From the NCBI GenBank assembly GCA_900318545.1, contig ONLC01000057.1, positions 1-10,263 on the forward strand: DNA of 10,263 nucleotides, given 5' to 3'. Each line of letters starts with the position of its first letter. The first letter of the stretch is position 1. The notes beneath the pieces were generated by a model. That model was given only the letters and a program-made list of their open reading frames with translations. It did not search any database and was not told where the DNA came from. The position numbers and the translations under genes were made by a program. The DNA is from an uncultured Eubacteriales bacterium (GTDB lineage Bacteria; Bacillota; Clostridia; Oscillospirales; Ruminococcaceae). Shown piece by piece: positions 1 through 6,623 of the stretch.

Positions 1-154
1 TAAGGCACACCGCAAAGGGTCTTCCCCATGAGAAGAACAGCACTGATGTCAGTATCAGGATAAGATTTTTATATTCGGCACTCCTGTCAAGGTAAGAGAG
101 GATAGCCGAAAGCGGAAATAGTCCGAGCAAAAATAACAGATCTGAATAAACCAA
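1..154 (-). CDS. MBOAT-family O-acyltransferase, N-terminal fragment (cut by window edge)
   Basis: The minus strand from 154 to 1 stays open for 51 codons and begins MVYSDLLFLLGLFPLSAIL, followed by a short charged stretch and a second hydrophobic segment ending in LFFSWGRPF. This matches the N-terminus of AlgI-like membrane-bound O-acyltransferases: a first membrane helix, a basic/tyrosine turn with KN, then a helix ending in an F-[YS]-[AS]-W-G-x-P-like motif. Members move acetyl or other acyl groups onto exported polysaccharides, teichoic acids or peptidoglycan. The start is TTG at 154-152, ten bases after AAGGAG (170-165); no ATG or GTG lies nearby. A preceding in-frame ATT is less likely. 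The catalytic His lies outside the window, so the substrate cannot be judged. The family call is inferred from about 50 residues. It diverges from the epimerase at 407. Confidence 0.68.
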   Translation of the reverse strand, partial: MVYSDLLFLLGLFPLSAILSYLDRSAEYKNLILILTSVLFFSWGRPFAVCL

Positions 155-260
155 AATGTATTAACTCCTTTATTTTTGACGGGCAAAAACAGCCCGGATC
201 ATAGTTTTTATGTTAAATCATTTATCTGAATACGGCCATACGGCATGGCTCGCACATATA

Positions 261-289
261 ATTTTATCACAATTCACTAAATATAGCAA
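261..289 (-). promoter_or_regulatory. Candidate sigma-A promoter for the MBOAT gene
   Basis: On the minus strand a TTGCTA box (289-284) is followed by a 17-base spacer and TAAAAT (266-261). This would give a leader of about 100 nt before the TTG start at 154. The leader contains a small CGGGC/GCCCG hairpin (180-196) and a GCCAT/ATGGC inverted repeat (235-249), both of unknown role. The -35 box matches only four of six consensus bases. Confidence 0.35.
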
Positions 290-338
290 GTCAATTTATA
301 AAGAAAATCTAAATTTTTCAGTTTTTTTCAAAAAGTAT

Positions 339-366
339 TTGCAAAAAAGAAAATATGTGTTATAAT
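339..366 (+). promoter_or_regulatory. Candidate sigma-A promoter for the epimerase gene
   Basis: A TTGCAA box at 339-344, a 16-base spacer and a perfect TATAAT at 361-366 lie in AT-rich DNA upstream of the plus-strand epimerase. The expected start of transcription is near 373, giving a leader of roughly 35 nt to the GTG at 407. The neighbouring bases are strongly A/T biased (about 280-375), as is usual for clostridial promoters. Confidence 0.6.
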
Positions 367-406
367 ATAAACTAAGTAAAAGTCTTTGGAGAGGGGTGTG
401 ACTTTC

Positions 407-1336
407 GTGGCATCAATTTTGTTAACAGGAGCAAGCGGTATGGTAGGTCAGTATCTGACATCCAGCCTGCTGCACAAAAAGCACCGTGTTTTCGCGATCG
501 ACTCGAAGTCTAATGAATTTATAGGACAGGACCCGAACTACACTTTCATTCAGTGCGATATCACAGATAAAGATTCGATAAGCTCTGTAATGACGAGCAA
601 TCAGATCGATGTAGTTGTGCATCTGGCTTGTTCGGTGGATAATGATTTTGACCCGTACATAACTGATACGGAGCTCAAAACCAGCAAGACCTGTGACAAG
701 TTCATATACTCACTGGCTGACAAGGCAGGAGTAAGGTGCTTTATACTTCTGAGTACGACTGACATTTACGGTGTACAGAAGGGCAGAGAGCCCATAAGAG
801 AAACAGCTCCCGAAAAGGGAACGACCAACTATGCTGATCTGAAAATGACCAGTGAAAAGCTTATGAACAAGGCTTTCAAGAAGTCTGATACAATTCCTGT
901 AATTGCAAGAGTAGCTCCGCTTTATGATGCTGAGTATACTCAGAACCTGCATGACAGGGTGTATGACACTAAGGAGAATGTGGCTTATATTTTCCAGGAC
1001 GGAGAGTATGGCTTTACTTTCTGCTGTGTATTCAATCTGATAGACTTCATTAACGGCATTATCAATGTACCTACAGGAAGGTATGAGGGTATATACAATG
1101 TCTGCGATTCGAGGATAACCACTGCTAAGGAGATCATCGACTATGAGAAGGAGCACCACAGAATAGGTGCAGTTATCCAGAAGTCGGGAACAGGCGGACT
1201 GGTGCTCAACAAGGGTAAGATGAGAACGGACTATCGTTACTTTGACCCGACAATGACCTTCAACAACTGGAACATAGATAACACCAGAGCTAAGAGAATA
1301 GCTCCGATGAGGTGGAATCTGAAGAACACTAAGTAA
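407..1336 (+). CDS. NAD(P)-dependent epimerase/dehydratase (extended SDR)
   Basis: A 309-residue extended short-chain dehydrogenase/reductase. The Rossmann glycine motif TGASGMVG is at residues 7-14, with the acidic residue of CDI at 51 and an HLA segment near 72. The active-site Ser/Thr strand LSTTDIYG is near 115-122, followed by the catalytic YADLK (Tyr142, Lys146). Such enzymes epimerise, dehydrate or reduce nucleotide-activated sugars in the cytoplasm. The substrate cannot be read from the sequence, and no other nucleotide-sugar genes are visible nearby. I chose GTG at 407 because it puts the glycine motif at the usual distance from the N-terminus. The ribosome binding site would be GGAGAGGGG (388-396), ten bases upstream. 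GTG at 398 is an alternative but lies only one base after that site. The gene stands alone, with a promoter in front and a terminator directly behind it. Confidence 0.85.
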   Translation: MASILLTGASGMVGQYLTSSLLHKKHRVFAIDSKSNEFIGQDPNYTFIQCDITDKDSISSVMTSNQIDVVVHLACSVDNDFDPYITDTELKTSKTCDKFIYSLADKAGVRCFILLSTTDIYGVQKGREPIRETAPEKGTTNYADLKMTSEKLMNKAFKKSDTIPVIARVAPLYDAEYTQNLHDRVYDTKENVAYIFQDGEYGFTFCCVFNLIDFINGIINVPTGRYEGIYNVCDSRITTAKEIIDYEKEHHRIGAVIQKSGTGGLVLNKGKMRTDYRYFDPTMTFNNWNIDNTRAKRIAPMRWNLKNTK

Positions 1337-1352
1337 ACTTATCGATCAGTAA

Positions 1353-1381
1353 AGCCCGAGGGAAAACCTCGGGCTTTTTTT
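1353..1381 (+). terminator. Rho-independent terminator of the epimerase gene
   Basis: A nine-base stem AGCCCGAGG (1353-1361) pairs with CCTCGGGCT (1367-1375) around a GAAAA loop and runs into seven T residues (1375-1381). It sits 16 bases after the epimerase stop. The convergent lipid kinase ends at 1380, so the hairpin immediately follows its stop codon on the minus strand. There it has only a short TTT tail, so it may also act weakly as a bidirectional terminator. Confidence 0.9.
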
Positions 1382-2378
1382 ATTCACTGTCAGTATTTAC
1401 ATCATAGCGTTCATCAATGTTTCCCATAAGGGACTGCGTGAGCGCATCGGTCAGGGCACGGTTGAATTCTTCCTGATCTTCGGTTATGCTTGTGCTCTTG
1501 AGCTTCAGACGTATTGCCTGCTTCAGATTCTTTATATCCACAACCTTGTGAATACCGCCTGCTTCGCCGTCGATAGTCCATGCAAGCTCATCTTCGCACT
1601 TGAATACTATGTGCGATGCCTTAAAGGTCACAAAATTTCTCTCGGTCAGGTTATTGAATGCCGCATTTGAAACTGTGGTACTGAAATCTATAGGGTTTTT
1701 CGGTGTCTTGCAGAGGACTACCTCGAAAAGACCGTCATCAAGCACTACATTGTCGGAAACAAGGTTCTTCATTCCTCCGATAGACAGGGCATTCGACACA
1801 AGCCCTAAGATAAAGTCGCCCTCAGTTACCTCGCCGTCATGCCATACCGACATTTTGTGTCCACGGTACTTAGGGGCTCTTCTGATGCCCTCCGCAAGAT
1901 ATGCCGCATGACCGAAAATGTTCTTTATATTCTGCTTTGTTTCATAGGATACATCGGTGAATGCTCCGAAGCCTGCAACGTAAACAAAGGTCTGGTCATT
2001 CATCGTTCCGATGTCGTAATCAAAGTAAACTCCGTCAACTATCTCCTGAGCCGCATTTATAAGCTTTTTCGAGATGTTGAGCGAGTTTGCACAGTCGTTA
2101 GTTGAGCCTGCAGGGATATATCCCAAAGGCTTTTTTTCATCAAAGGTCATAAGTGCCTTTACCGCCTCGGAGAGCGTTCCGTCACCTCCCGAGGTAACTA
2201 TCAGGTCATAGTCACGGCCGTCCTCCATGATCTTGCGGCAGCCGTCAAGCTTTGCCTGAGTAGGGTATGCGGTTACATCATATCCGCCCTTTGTAAAAAC
2301 ATCAATAATATCACAGAGATTGCTTTTGAGCAGTCCCTTTCCTGCCTTGCTGTTATAAACGAACAAAAGCTTTTGCAT
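1380..2378 (-). CDS. Diacylglycerol kinase / YegS-like lipid kinase
   Basis: A 332-residue member of the DAGK catalytic family, cytoplasmic and membrane-associated, which phosphorylates diacylglycerol or a related lipid with ATP. The N-terminal phosphate-binding segment NSKAGKG is at residues 9-15, the hallmark SGGDGT at 63-68, and the nucleotide-loop equivalent PAGSTNDCA at 89-97. The C-terminal half has the LDDGLFEV motif (213-220) and the late IDGE (269-272), so no key motif is missing. After about residue 297 comes an acidic tail of some 35 residues that is not part of the usual fold. The start codon has a strong AGGAGGAG (2390-2383). The gene follows cobD with a 36-base gap and probably shares its promoter. 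Members of this family range from true DgkB to undecaprenol or sphingosine kinases, so the lipid is uncertain. Confidence 0.9.
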   Translation of the reverse strand: MQKLLFVYNSKAGKGLLKSNLCDIIDVFTKGGYDVTAYPTQAKLDGCRKIMEDGRDYDLIVTSGGDGTLSEAVKALMTFDEKKPLGYIPAGSTNDCANSLNISKKLINAAQEIVDGVYFDYDIGTMNDQTFVYVAGFGAFTDVSYETKQNIKNIFGHAAYLAEGIRRAPKYRGHKMSVWHDGEVTEGDFILGLVSNALSIGGMKNLVSDNVVLDDGLFEVVLCKTPKNPIDFSTTVSNAAFNNLTERNFVTFKASHIVFKCEDELAWTIDGEAGGIHKVVDIKNLKQAIRLKLKSTSITEDQEEFNRALTDALTQSLMGNIDERYDVNTDSE

Positions 2379-2414
2379 AATGCTCCTCCTGAATAATTAG
2401 CCGGAAATGCTGTT

Positions 2415-3383
2415 TTATACGAAGTGAATGATAAGTCTGACTACAGCTGCCAGGAATACCGTCATAGCTGATGCGAACATCATCATCTGAGTTGTCCAGA
2501 AGATATCGTTCGAGGTTGCTTCCTTCTTTCCGTTTCCTATAGTCGGACGCTTGATTAACTCTCCCTTGCGGACAATGTCGCCCCCCAGAGTGAGCTCCAT
2601 AGCACCTGCACATACAGACTGCGTCTGGGCTGCGTTCGGACTTGGCGAATGACGCTTATCCTTGCGGTATACCTTCCATGCGTCCTTGACCGAGAGCCCT
2701 AAAAAGGCTGAGTCAAGCAGCATAAACATCGCACAGAGCCTTGCAGGGATAAACACAAGTATATCGTCAACGATAGCTGCTGCCTTTCCGAAGAAACGGT
2801 AGTCAGCTGACTTGAAGCCTATGGTGCTGTCAAGAATATTAAGCGTTCTTACTAGGAATCCGCCTGCACCGCCGAATATTGCACACCAGAACAGCGGAGA
2901 TACCGCCTTGTCAGAGGAGTCCTCGGCAACTGTTTCGATGGTGCCCTTTATAACGCCCTGCATATCCAGCTCATCTGTATCACGGTAGCTGACCTCGGAA
3001 AGCCTTTTTCTTGCTCTTGCGAGGTTATCTCCCTTAACAGCCCTTGTTATGCTCTCTGCTGAGAGTCTTTGTCCCCTTACCGATACCGCTGACCAGCAAA
3101 GAATGCCCTCGAACACTATACCGAGCAGGTTATTCACGCTGTAGCAGATCACGAGCAGTATTGCTGAAAGCCCTCCGACTATCACTATCACAGCCACAAC
3201 GAGCATAACTCCGCCCATCTGCTGGGCATCGTCAGAACGTTTATAGCTGTACTTGAAAGCCCTTGCGAGGGTCTTTATCAGAGCCTTGACCAGCTTCTGA
3301 GGATATATGATCACATCGGGGTCTCCGAAAAGCATATCCAGAGCAAAGCCAAGTGCCAGAGCAGCAAGCGAATTGAGCAGCAT
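2415..3383 (-). CDS. cobD: Adenosylcobinamide-phosphate synthase CobD/CbiB
   Basis: A 322-residue integral membrane protein of the CobD/CbiB family, which joins an aminopropanol-type linker to adenosylcobyric acid late in cobalamin assembly. Family landmarks in order: LDMLFGDPD (15-23), RLSAES near 106-111, ETVAEDSSDKAVSPLF (150-165), LNILDSTIGF (181-190), DDILVFIPARL (206-216) and SPSPNAAQTQS (246-256). Hydrophobic membrane segments lie at about 1-18, 58-80, 85-100, 160-180, 205-230 and 300-318. The length is normal for the family. The usual His-Pro-Val after the first GDP motif is replaced here by Tyr-Pro-Gln (27-29), the only clear departure. The start is preceded by AGGAAAGG at nine bases. 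It is the first gene of a unit with the lipid kinase. No other cobalamin gene lies in the window. Confidence 0.92.
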   Translation of the reverse strand: MLLNSLAALALGFALDMLFGDPDVIIYPQKLVKALIKTLARAFKYSYKRSDDAQQMGGVMLVVAVIVIVGGLSAILLVICYSVNNLLGIVFEGILCWSAVSVRGQRLSAESITRAVKGDNLARARKRLSEVSYRDTDELDMQGVIKGTIETVAEDSSDKAVSPLFWCAIFGGAGGFLVRTLNILDSTIGFKSADYRFFGKAAAIVDDILVFIPARLCAMFMLLDSAFLGLSVKDAWKVYRKDKRHSPSPNAAQTQSVCAGAMELTLGGDIVRKGELIKRPTIGNGKKEATSNDIFWTTQMMMFASAMTVFLAAVVRLIIHFV

Positions 3384-3421
3384 ATCGACTTCCCTTTCCT
3401 AAAAAATCAGTACCAAAGCCT

Positions 3422-3450
3422 ATTATATCACATAAATACGCACATTTCAA
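3422..3450 (-). promoter_or_regulatory. Strong sigma-A promoter for cobD and the lipid kinase
   Basis: On the minus strand TTGAAA (3450-3445) is separated by exactly 17 bases from a perfect TATAAT (3427-3422). Transcription would start near 3415, giving a leader of about 30 nt to the cobD start. This leaves no room for a cobalamin riboswitch, so this unit is apparently not B12-regulated by a leader RNA. The promoter begins 25 bases beyond the esterase stop, so read-through from upstream is also possible. Confidence 0.75.
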
Positions 3451-3474
3451 GGGTATTTCGGTAAATTTTGGGGC

Positions 3475-4527
3475 TTACTTTCTTGTGAAGAGCTCCTTTA
3501 TGAGGTACGCTGTGAGCTCCTCGCTCATTTCGTACTGTTCGCTGAGACGTGGGTGACCCGAGGTCGCTTTTCCGCTGCGGGTGAACTCAAAGTGCTTTAT
3601 CCTTTCATCACCGAGCTCCTGAGCTATCTCCTCTATAGCGATGTCCCACTCGGCATCATGCCCGAGGACAGTCAGCGTCAGCACAAAGAAGGCATCGGGA
3701 TAGTGCCCTCTAAGCGCCTTTATTATCTTCTTGTAGCCGTTTTTCCAGTGCTCACGGAAGGCAGGGTCGGTAATTTTTGGGTCGGGCCGACCCTCGATGT
3801 GGCTGTCATTCTGACCGACCGCAAAAATCACGATGTCGGGTATATACTGCGAGAAATCCCAGTCGGAGTAGCCGCCCTCGGCTTCGGGAAAGTAGCGGAG
3901 CTTGTTGTAAACAGTCTCCATGCCGATGTGGTCGGGACCGTGGAACCAGCCTGTCTTGTCATAAATAGCTATTCCGCCCTGAGCCGTATCATTTATCTGA
4001 GCACCTAAGTTTCTCGCTGTAATAAACGGATAGCTGTGCCATGCGTTGTCATAAATTCCGTCATGCCCTGTTGGGTCGGGCAGAGCAGTGTATTTTACAG
4101 CCTCGCAGACCTCACCTGCGGAAACCGAATCGCCGAAGCACTCTATTTTAAGCTCGGGAAGCTTTACTGCTTCAAGAGGTTCACCCTCGACCTCAAAGCC
4201 GTAGAGATCAAAATAGTGCGAAGCGCCCTGCCGTTTGAACAGAATGAGGGTATGCTCCTTGTCCTCAAGACCCTCAGCGAGGGTAACTGTGGTGTCGGTG
4301 TAGCTGTCTTTTATCTCAGCCTTGTCCTCCTTGCCGTCGATGAGGAAGCCTATGAGCTGAGTGTTATAGTATCTGTAGTTTTTAAGCTTTACCGAGACCG
4401 CTGTGCCCTTAAATCGGAGCGTAACATTGGAGCCTGCAAAGAAAAAGCCTGCACAGCCCTCCTTTGTGCGGTCTATTCTGCCCATGTAGGTGAGGTATTT
4501 ACTGTCTGCGTTTACAAATGTTTTCAT
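3475..4527 (-). CDS. CE2-like SGNH/GDSL carbohydrate acetylesterase, cytoplasmic
   Basis: A 350-residue two-domain hydrolase. Residues 1 to about 120 resemble the beta-sandwich domain that precedes the catalytic domain in family CE2 acetylesterases. From about 125 comes an SGNH fold: nucleophile motif FGDSVSAG with Ser134, GGIAIYDKTGWF (184-195) with the oxyanion Gly, GQND (238-241) with Asn240, and C-terminal GHP with His325 as the likely catalytic base. CE2 enzymes remove O-acetyl groups from xylo-, gluco- or mannosyl units. There is no signal peptide, membrane segment, dockerin or carbohydrate-binding module, so it should act in the cytoplasm on imported sugars. The start lies two bases after the lipoprotein stop. 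Its AAGGAGGA site sits inside the last lipoprotein codons, which indicates translational coupling. The exact substrate is inferred. Confidence 0.85.
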   Translation of the reverse strand: MKTFVNADSKYLTYMGRIDRTKEGCAGFFFAGSNVTLRFKGTAVSVKLKNYRYYNTQLIGFLIDGKEDKAEIKDSYTDTTVTLAEGLEDKEHTLILFKRQGASHYFDLYGFEVEGEPLEAVKLPELKIECFGDSVSAGEVCEAVKYTALPDPTGHDGIYDNAWHSYPFITARNLGAQINDTAQGGIAIYDKTGWFHGPDHIGMETVYNKLRYFPEAEGGYSDWDFSQYIPDIVIFAVGQNDSHIEGRPDPKITDPAFREHWKNGYKKIIKALRGHYPDAFFVLTLTVLGHDAEWDIAIEEIAQELGDERIKHFEFTRSGKATSGHPRLSEQYEMSEELTAYLIKELFTRK

Positions 4528-4529
4528 AT

Positions 4530-5213
4530 TCAGTCCTCCTTGTCAAGACCGTGAGCCTTGACCGTATTTTCGACCTTTTCCACGGAGTTTCGGTCTGTTA
4601 TCTCAATTTTATAGCTATATTTCCTATCCTTTGAGAGGGTAGTTTCCGTGAACCAGAGGAGATCTCCGTCCTTAGTGAAGCGATACTCTGTCTCAAAGCC
4701 TGTAGCGTCCACTCCCTCTATCTGAGCCCCCATTTTTGAAAGCTCATACTCATATTTTACACTGATCTCGCCGTCTTTTTCGGACTTCTCAGCCTTTTTC
4801 ACCGCAGAGGGCGAATACACGAGCAGGCCTTCATCTGCCTGCGGGTGCTTTGCTGCACGGGTGTACTGGTTGAAGTCCCTGTCACCCCTTACAGTGTGGC
4901 TGTACTCTCCGTTTTCAAACTTCATATCCTCGACGCCGTTATTAAACTGTGCATAAACGTCATCGCCGTTCTTGCCATAATAAGAGAACACGCAGACGTC
5001 CTTTTCATCATACTTGAAGGTAAACTCCTGATCGATCTCGCCTGTTTCCTCGTTTGTCATAGTCACTCTTGCAGAGTCAAGCTCAGCGTAGGCCTTTCTG
5101 GCATCGAGTATCAGCTCTGAGCCTTCGAGGTCAGGCTCATTTGCACAGGCAGACATACCGAGAGCCATCACCGCTGAGACAAGCAGAGCAGCAAGTCTGA
5201 AACCTTTTCTCAT
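4530..5213 (-). CDS. Predicted secreted lipoprotein of unknown function
   Basis: A 227-residue protein starting MRKGFRLAALLVSAVM, a typical signal peptide with a basic start and hydrophobic core, ending in the lipobox-like GMSAC with Cys23 as the lipidation site. The mature part is acidic and rich in Glu, Lys and Tyr, with alternating beta-strand patterns and no recognised motif. The overall look (short strands such as EYRFTKDGDLLWFTET) resembles small outer-surface beta-sheet lipoproteins. I chose ATG at 5213 because GGAGGG (5224-5219) lies five bases upstream. The GTG at 5219 overlaps that site and cannot be the start. The gene sits 12 bases after the DUF4321 gene and is coupled to the esterase, which suggests a shared process, but no function can be assigned. 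Confidence 0.82.
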   Translation of the reverse strand: MRKGFRLAALLVSAVMALGMSACANEPDLEGSELILDARKAYAELDSARVTMTNEETGEIDQEFTFKYDEKDVCVFSYYGKNGDDVYAQFNNGVEDMKFENGEYSHTVRGDRDFNQYTRAAKHPQADEGLLVYSPSAVKKAEKSEKDGEISVKYEYELSKMGAQIEGVDATGFETEYRFTKDGDLLWFTETTLSKDRKYSYKIEITDRNSVEKVENTVKAHGLDKED

Positions 5214-5225
5214 AAGCACCCTCCG

Positions 5226-5489
5226 TCAGAGACCCTTGCAGGTCTTTGCAAAAACGATAAGAGCTGCCGAAATAGTTATGATATGTGCTATAGTTGCCTG
5301 CACCATAAGCCCCACCGTGAACTTTATCACATAAAGATCGACCGTAGTATTCTCAATGCCTATGCTTTTTCCCCATGCGAGCCAGCCCACATAGTCCTTG
5401 CCCTTGCAGACGTAGGCTATCAGCCCCCCGAGGATTATCCCTGCGAGCATAAAAAAGATAAATGCAAATGTTTTCTTGAAATTTTTCAT
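5226..5489 (-). CDS. Small membrane protein, DUF4321-like
   Basis: An 87-residue protein with two membrane segments, about residues 7-28 (with LAGIILGGLIAYV) and 57-82 (with GLMVQATIAHIITISAALIVF), linked by a polar stretch containing GWLAWGKSIGIEN and the strand VDLYVIKFT. The pattern (glycine-rich first helix, LxWLxxGxSxG linker, Leu/Ile-rich second helix) fits the clostridial DUF4321 family, whose function is unknown. It starts after GAGGAAG (5500-5494). It follows the S1 gene with a hairpin in between and precedes the lipoprotein by 12 bases, so it is probably the first gene of a three-gene sub-unit. The family name is from memory of the pattern, not from a search. Confidence 0.72.
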   Translation of the reverse strand: MKNFKKTFAFIFFMLAGIILGGLIAYVCKGKDYVGWLAWGKSIGIENTTVDLYVIKFTVGLMVQATIAHIITISAALIVFAKTCKGL

Positions 5490-5508
5490 AGTACTTCCTC
5501 AACAAATA

Positions 5509-5529
5509 AGGGAGGGCAGTACCCTCCCT
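5509..5529 (-). terminator. GC-rich hairpin between S1 gene and DUF4321 gene (partial terminator/attenuator)
   Basis: A perfect eight-base stem, AGGGAGGG paired with CCCTCCCT, with a five-base loop begins five bases after the S1 gene stop. On the minus strand it is followed by TTATTTGTT, a broken U-tract. This would give partial termination or protect an mRNA end, lowering expression of the three genes downstream. The next ribosome binding site starts nine bases beyond the hairpin. Confidence 0.5.
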
Positions 5530-5534
5530 GTAAT

Positions 5535-6053
5535 TTACTTTCTTCTTGACGGTGAACGCCTTTTGTTATCTATAACTCTCTTCAGGTCGGAGAAGCGTTC
5601 CTCGCTTGTTGCCTTGAATTTCGAGAGCATATCTTCAAAATCAGCATTTCCCGAAGTAGCATTCGGATCGTACACTGGAGGCGGATTTTTCGAGAAGTCC
5701 TGCTGCTCTCTTGGCTGTGACTGGAAGCTCCTTCTCTGCTGACCCTGTCCCTCACGTCTGTCGCTTCTGCCCTGAGGTCTTGCTCCACGGTCGTTTTTCT
5801 GAAATTTCCTCGGCTGCTCGGGCAGAGCCTTCTTGATAGACAGCGATATCTTGCCGTCATCAGTCATGCTGAGCACCTTTACCTTAACGGTCTGACCCTC
5901 GGCAAGGTGATCCTTTATCTCGCTGACATAAGTGTTTGCGACCTCGGAAATATGTACCATTCCTGTCTGGTTCTTATCGATCTCGACAAACGCTCCGAAC
6001 TTTGTGATGCCTGTTACTTTTCCTTCGTAAATGTTTCCTACTTCAAGCTGCAT
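5535..6053 (-). CDS. yabR: S1-domain RNA-binding protein, YabR type
   Basis: A 172-residue protein. Residues 1-76 form one S1 OB-fold: GNIYEGKVTGITKFGAFVEI, then GMVHISEVANTYV, then VKVKVLSMTDDGKISLSIK. This is very close to YabR/general-stress-type single S1 proteins that bind RNA or ribosomes. Residues about 80-130 are a low-complexity, basic Arg/Gln/Ser-rich linker. The C-terminus has the FEDMLSKFKATSEERFSDLKR helix, which I recall as recurrent in clostridial relatives, and a basic tail. I chose ATG at 6053 because it gives the family N-terminus MQLEVG. Its only Shine-Dalgarno candidate, AGAGAGGA (6074-6067), is unusually distant at 13 bases. The position after divIC is the conserved Firmicutes order. 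Confidence 0.88.
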   Translation of the reverse strand: MQLEVGNIYEGKVTGITKFGAFVEIDKNQTGMVHISEVANTYVSEIKDHLAEGQTVKVKVLSMTDDGKISLSIKKALPEQPRKFQKNDRGARPQGRSDRREGQGQQRRSFQSQPREQQDFSKNPPPVYDPNATSGNADFEDMLSKFKATSEERFSDLKRVIDNKRRSPSRRK

Positions 6054-6102
6054 TGATTTATTATGGTCCTCTCTGTTTATGCCTATCGGCAGAATATATA
6101 GC

Positions 6103-6119
6103 AGCGGCACAGTGCCGCT
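6103..6119 (-). repeat. Short hairpin in the divIC-yabR spacer
   Basis: AGCGGCA (6103-6109) and TGCCGCT (6113-6119) form a perfect seven-base stem with a three-base loop in the 84-base spacer between divIC and the S1 gene. On the minus strand no T-run follows, so it is not a classical terminator. It may be an mRNA processing or stability element. A small TGCC/GGCA dyad follows it before the ribosome binding site. Confidence 0.4.
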
Positions 6120-6137
6120 AAGCATCAGTGTTTCGGC

Positions 6138-6500
6138 TTATTTGCCGTCGGTAACTATATAGTACCTTTTCTCGTTCGGATATGCGTAGCCCAGATTTTC
6201 TATTGCGAGCCTTTCCATATACTCTTCTTCATTCTCGGTCTTGAGCAGTCTTACATACTCATCATTCTGCTGCTTTGCAGCCGTGATCTTTTTCTGTATA
6301 TCAGCAGATTCCTTCCTCAGCTGTGCCACCTGTGCCTGCTGAGATACTATCGTAAACACAGAATATCCCAACAGCAAAAGCACCGCCAGCACCAAAAGAA
6401 GCCGTACCAGCCGTGACTTCTTAGGCTTTTCGATGGCAGCCTCGGTATCCGCAGCATATTCTGTATCTTCGCTGCCGTCCTTTTTACCAAACCAAAGCAT
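6138..6500 (-). CDS. divIC: Septum formation initiator, DivIC/FtsB family
   Basis: A 120-residue bitopic membrane protein of the divisome, where DivIC pairs with FtsL and DivIB to control septal wall synthesis. It has an acidic cytoplasmic tail (about 1-30), one membrane helix (about 31-52, rich in LLLVLAVLLLLG), then a coiled-coil stretch of Gln/Lys/Glu heptads (about 53-90). It ends with the family motif AIENLGYAYPNEKRYYIV (99-116). The acidic N-tail is somewhat longer than in Bacillus. The ribosome binding site GGAGAG lies seven bases upstream. It has its own promoter at 6564-6593, so division can be expressed independently of the sporulation genes yabPQ just upstream. Confidence 0.88.
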   Translation of the reverse strand: MLWFGKKDGSEDTEYAADTEAAIEKPKKSRLVRLLLVLAVLLLLGYSVFTIVSQQAQVAQLRKESADIQKKITAAKQQNDEYVRLLKTENEEEYMERLAIENLGYAYPNEKRYYIVTDGK

Positions 6501-6563
6501 TATTTACTCTCCGTTCTTACACAAAAAACGTCCGTCTCTTTAGAGACATTTTCACTCCATTAC

Positions 6564-6593
6564 ATTATACACCAACTAAAAGACAAGTTTCAA
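6564..6593 (-). promoter_or_regulatory. Sigma-A promoter for divIC and downstream genes
   Basis: On the minus strand TTGAAA (6593-6588), an 18-base spacer and a perfect TATAAT (6569-6564). The leader of about 55 nt contains a GTCTC/GAGAC stem (6534-6547) followed, five bases on, by six T residues. This resembles a weak attenuator but the stem is short. The promoter separates vegetative divIC-yabR from the sporulation pair yabPQ upstream. Confidence 0.7.
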
Positions 6594-6623
6594 GGGGTTT
6601 TCGTGATTTTTTTCGTTCTTTTA

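Noticed and set aside
710..1159. Minus-strand open frame of 149 codons opposite the epimerase
   Set aside because: It lies wholly inside a conserved SDR coding sequence and its translation resembles no protein family.
3553..4554. Long plus-strand open frames opposite the esterase (3553-4008 and 4036-4554)
   Set aside because: They are antisense shadows of a clearly conserved gene, without ribosome binding sites or recognisable domains.
5214..5219. GTG at 5219 as start of the lipoprotein
   Set aside because: It overlaps the GGAGGG ribosome binding site; ATG at 5213 is correctly spaced and gives a normal signal peptide.
6054..6125. In-frame 24-codon N-terminal extension of the S1 protein starting at an ATG at 6125
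   Set aside because: It has no ribosome binding site, spans the 6103-6119 hairpin, and does not look like S1-family sequence; the ATG at 6053 gives the family N-terminus.
6525..6547. GTCTC/GAGAC hairpin plus six T in the divIC leader as an intrinsic terminator
   Set aside because: The stem is only five to six bases, AT-closed, and five bases separate it from the T-run; at best a weak attenuator.
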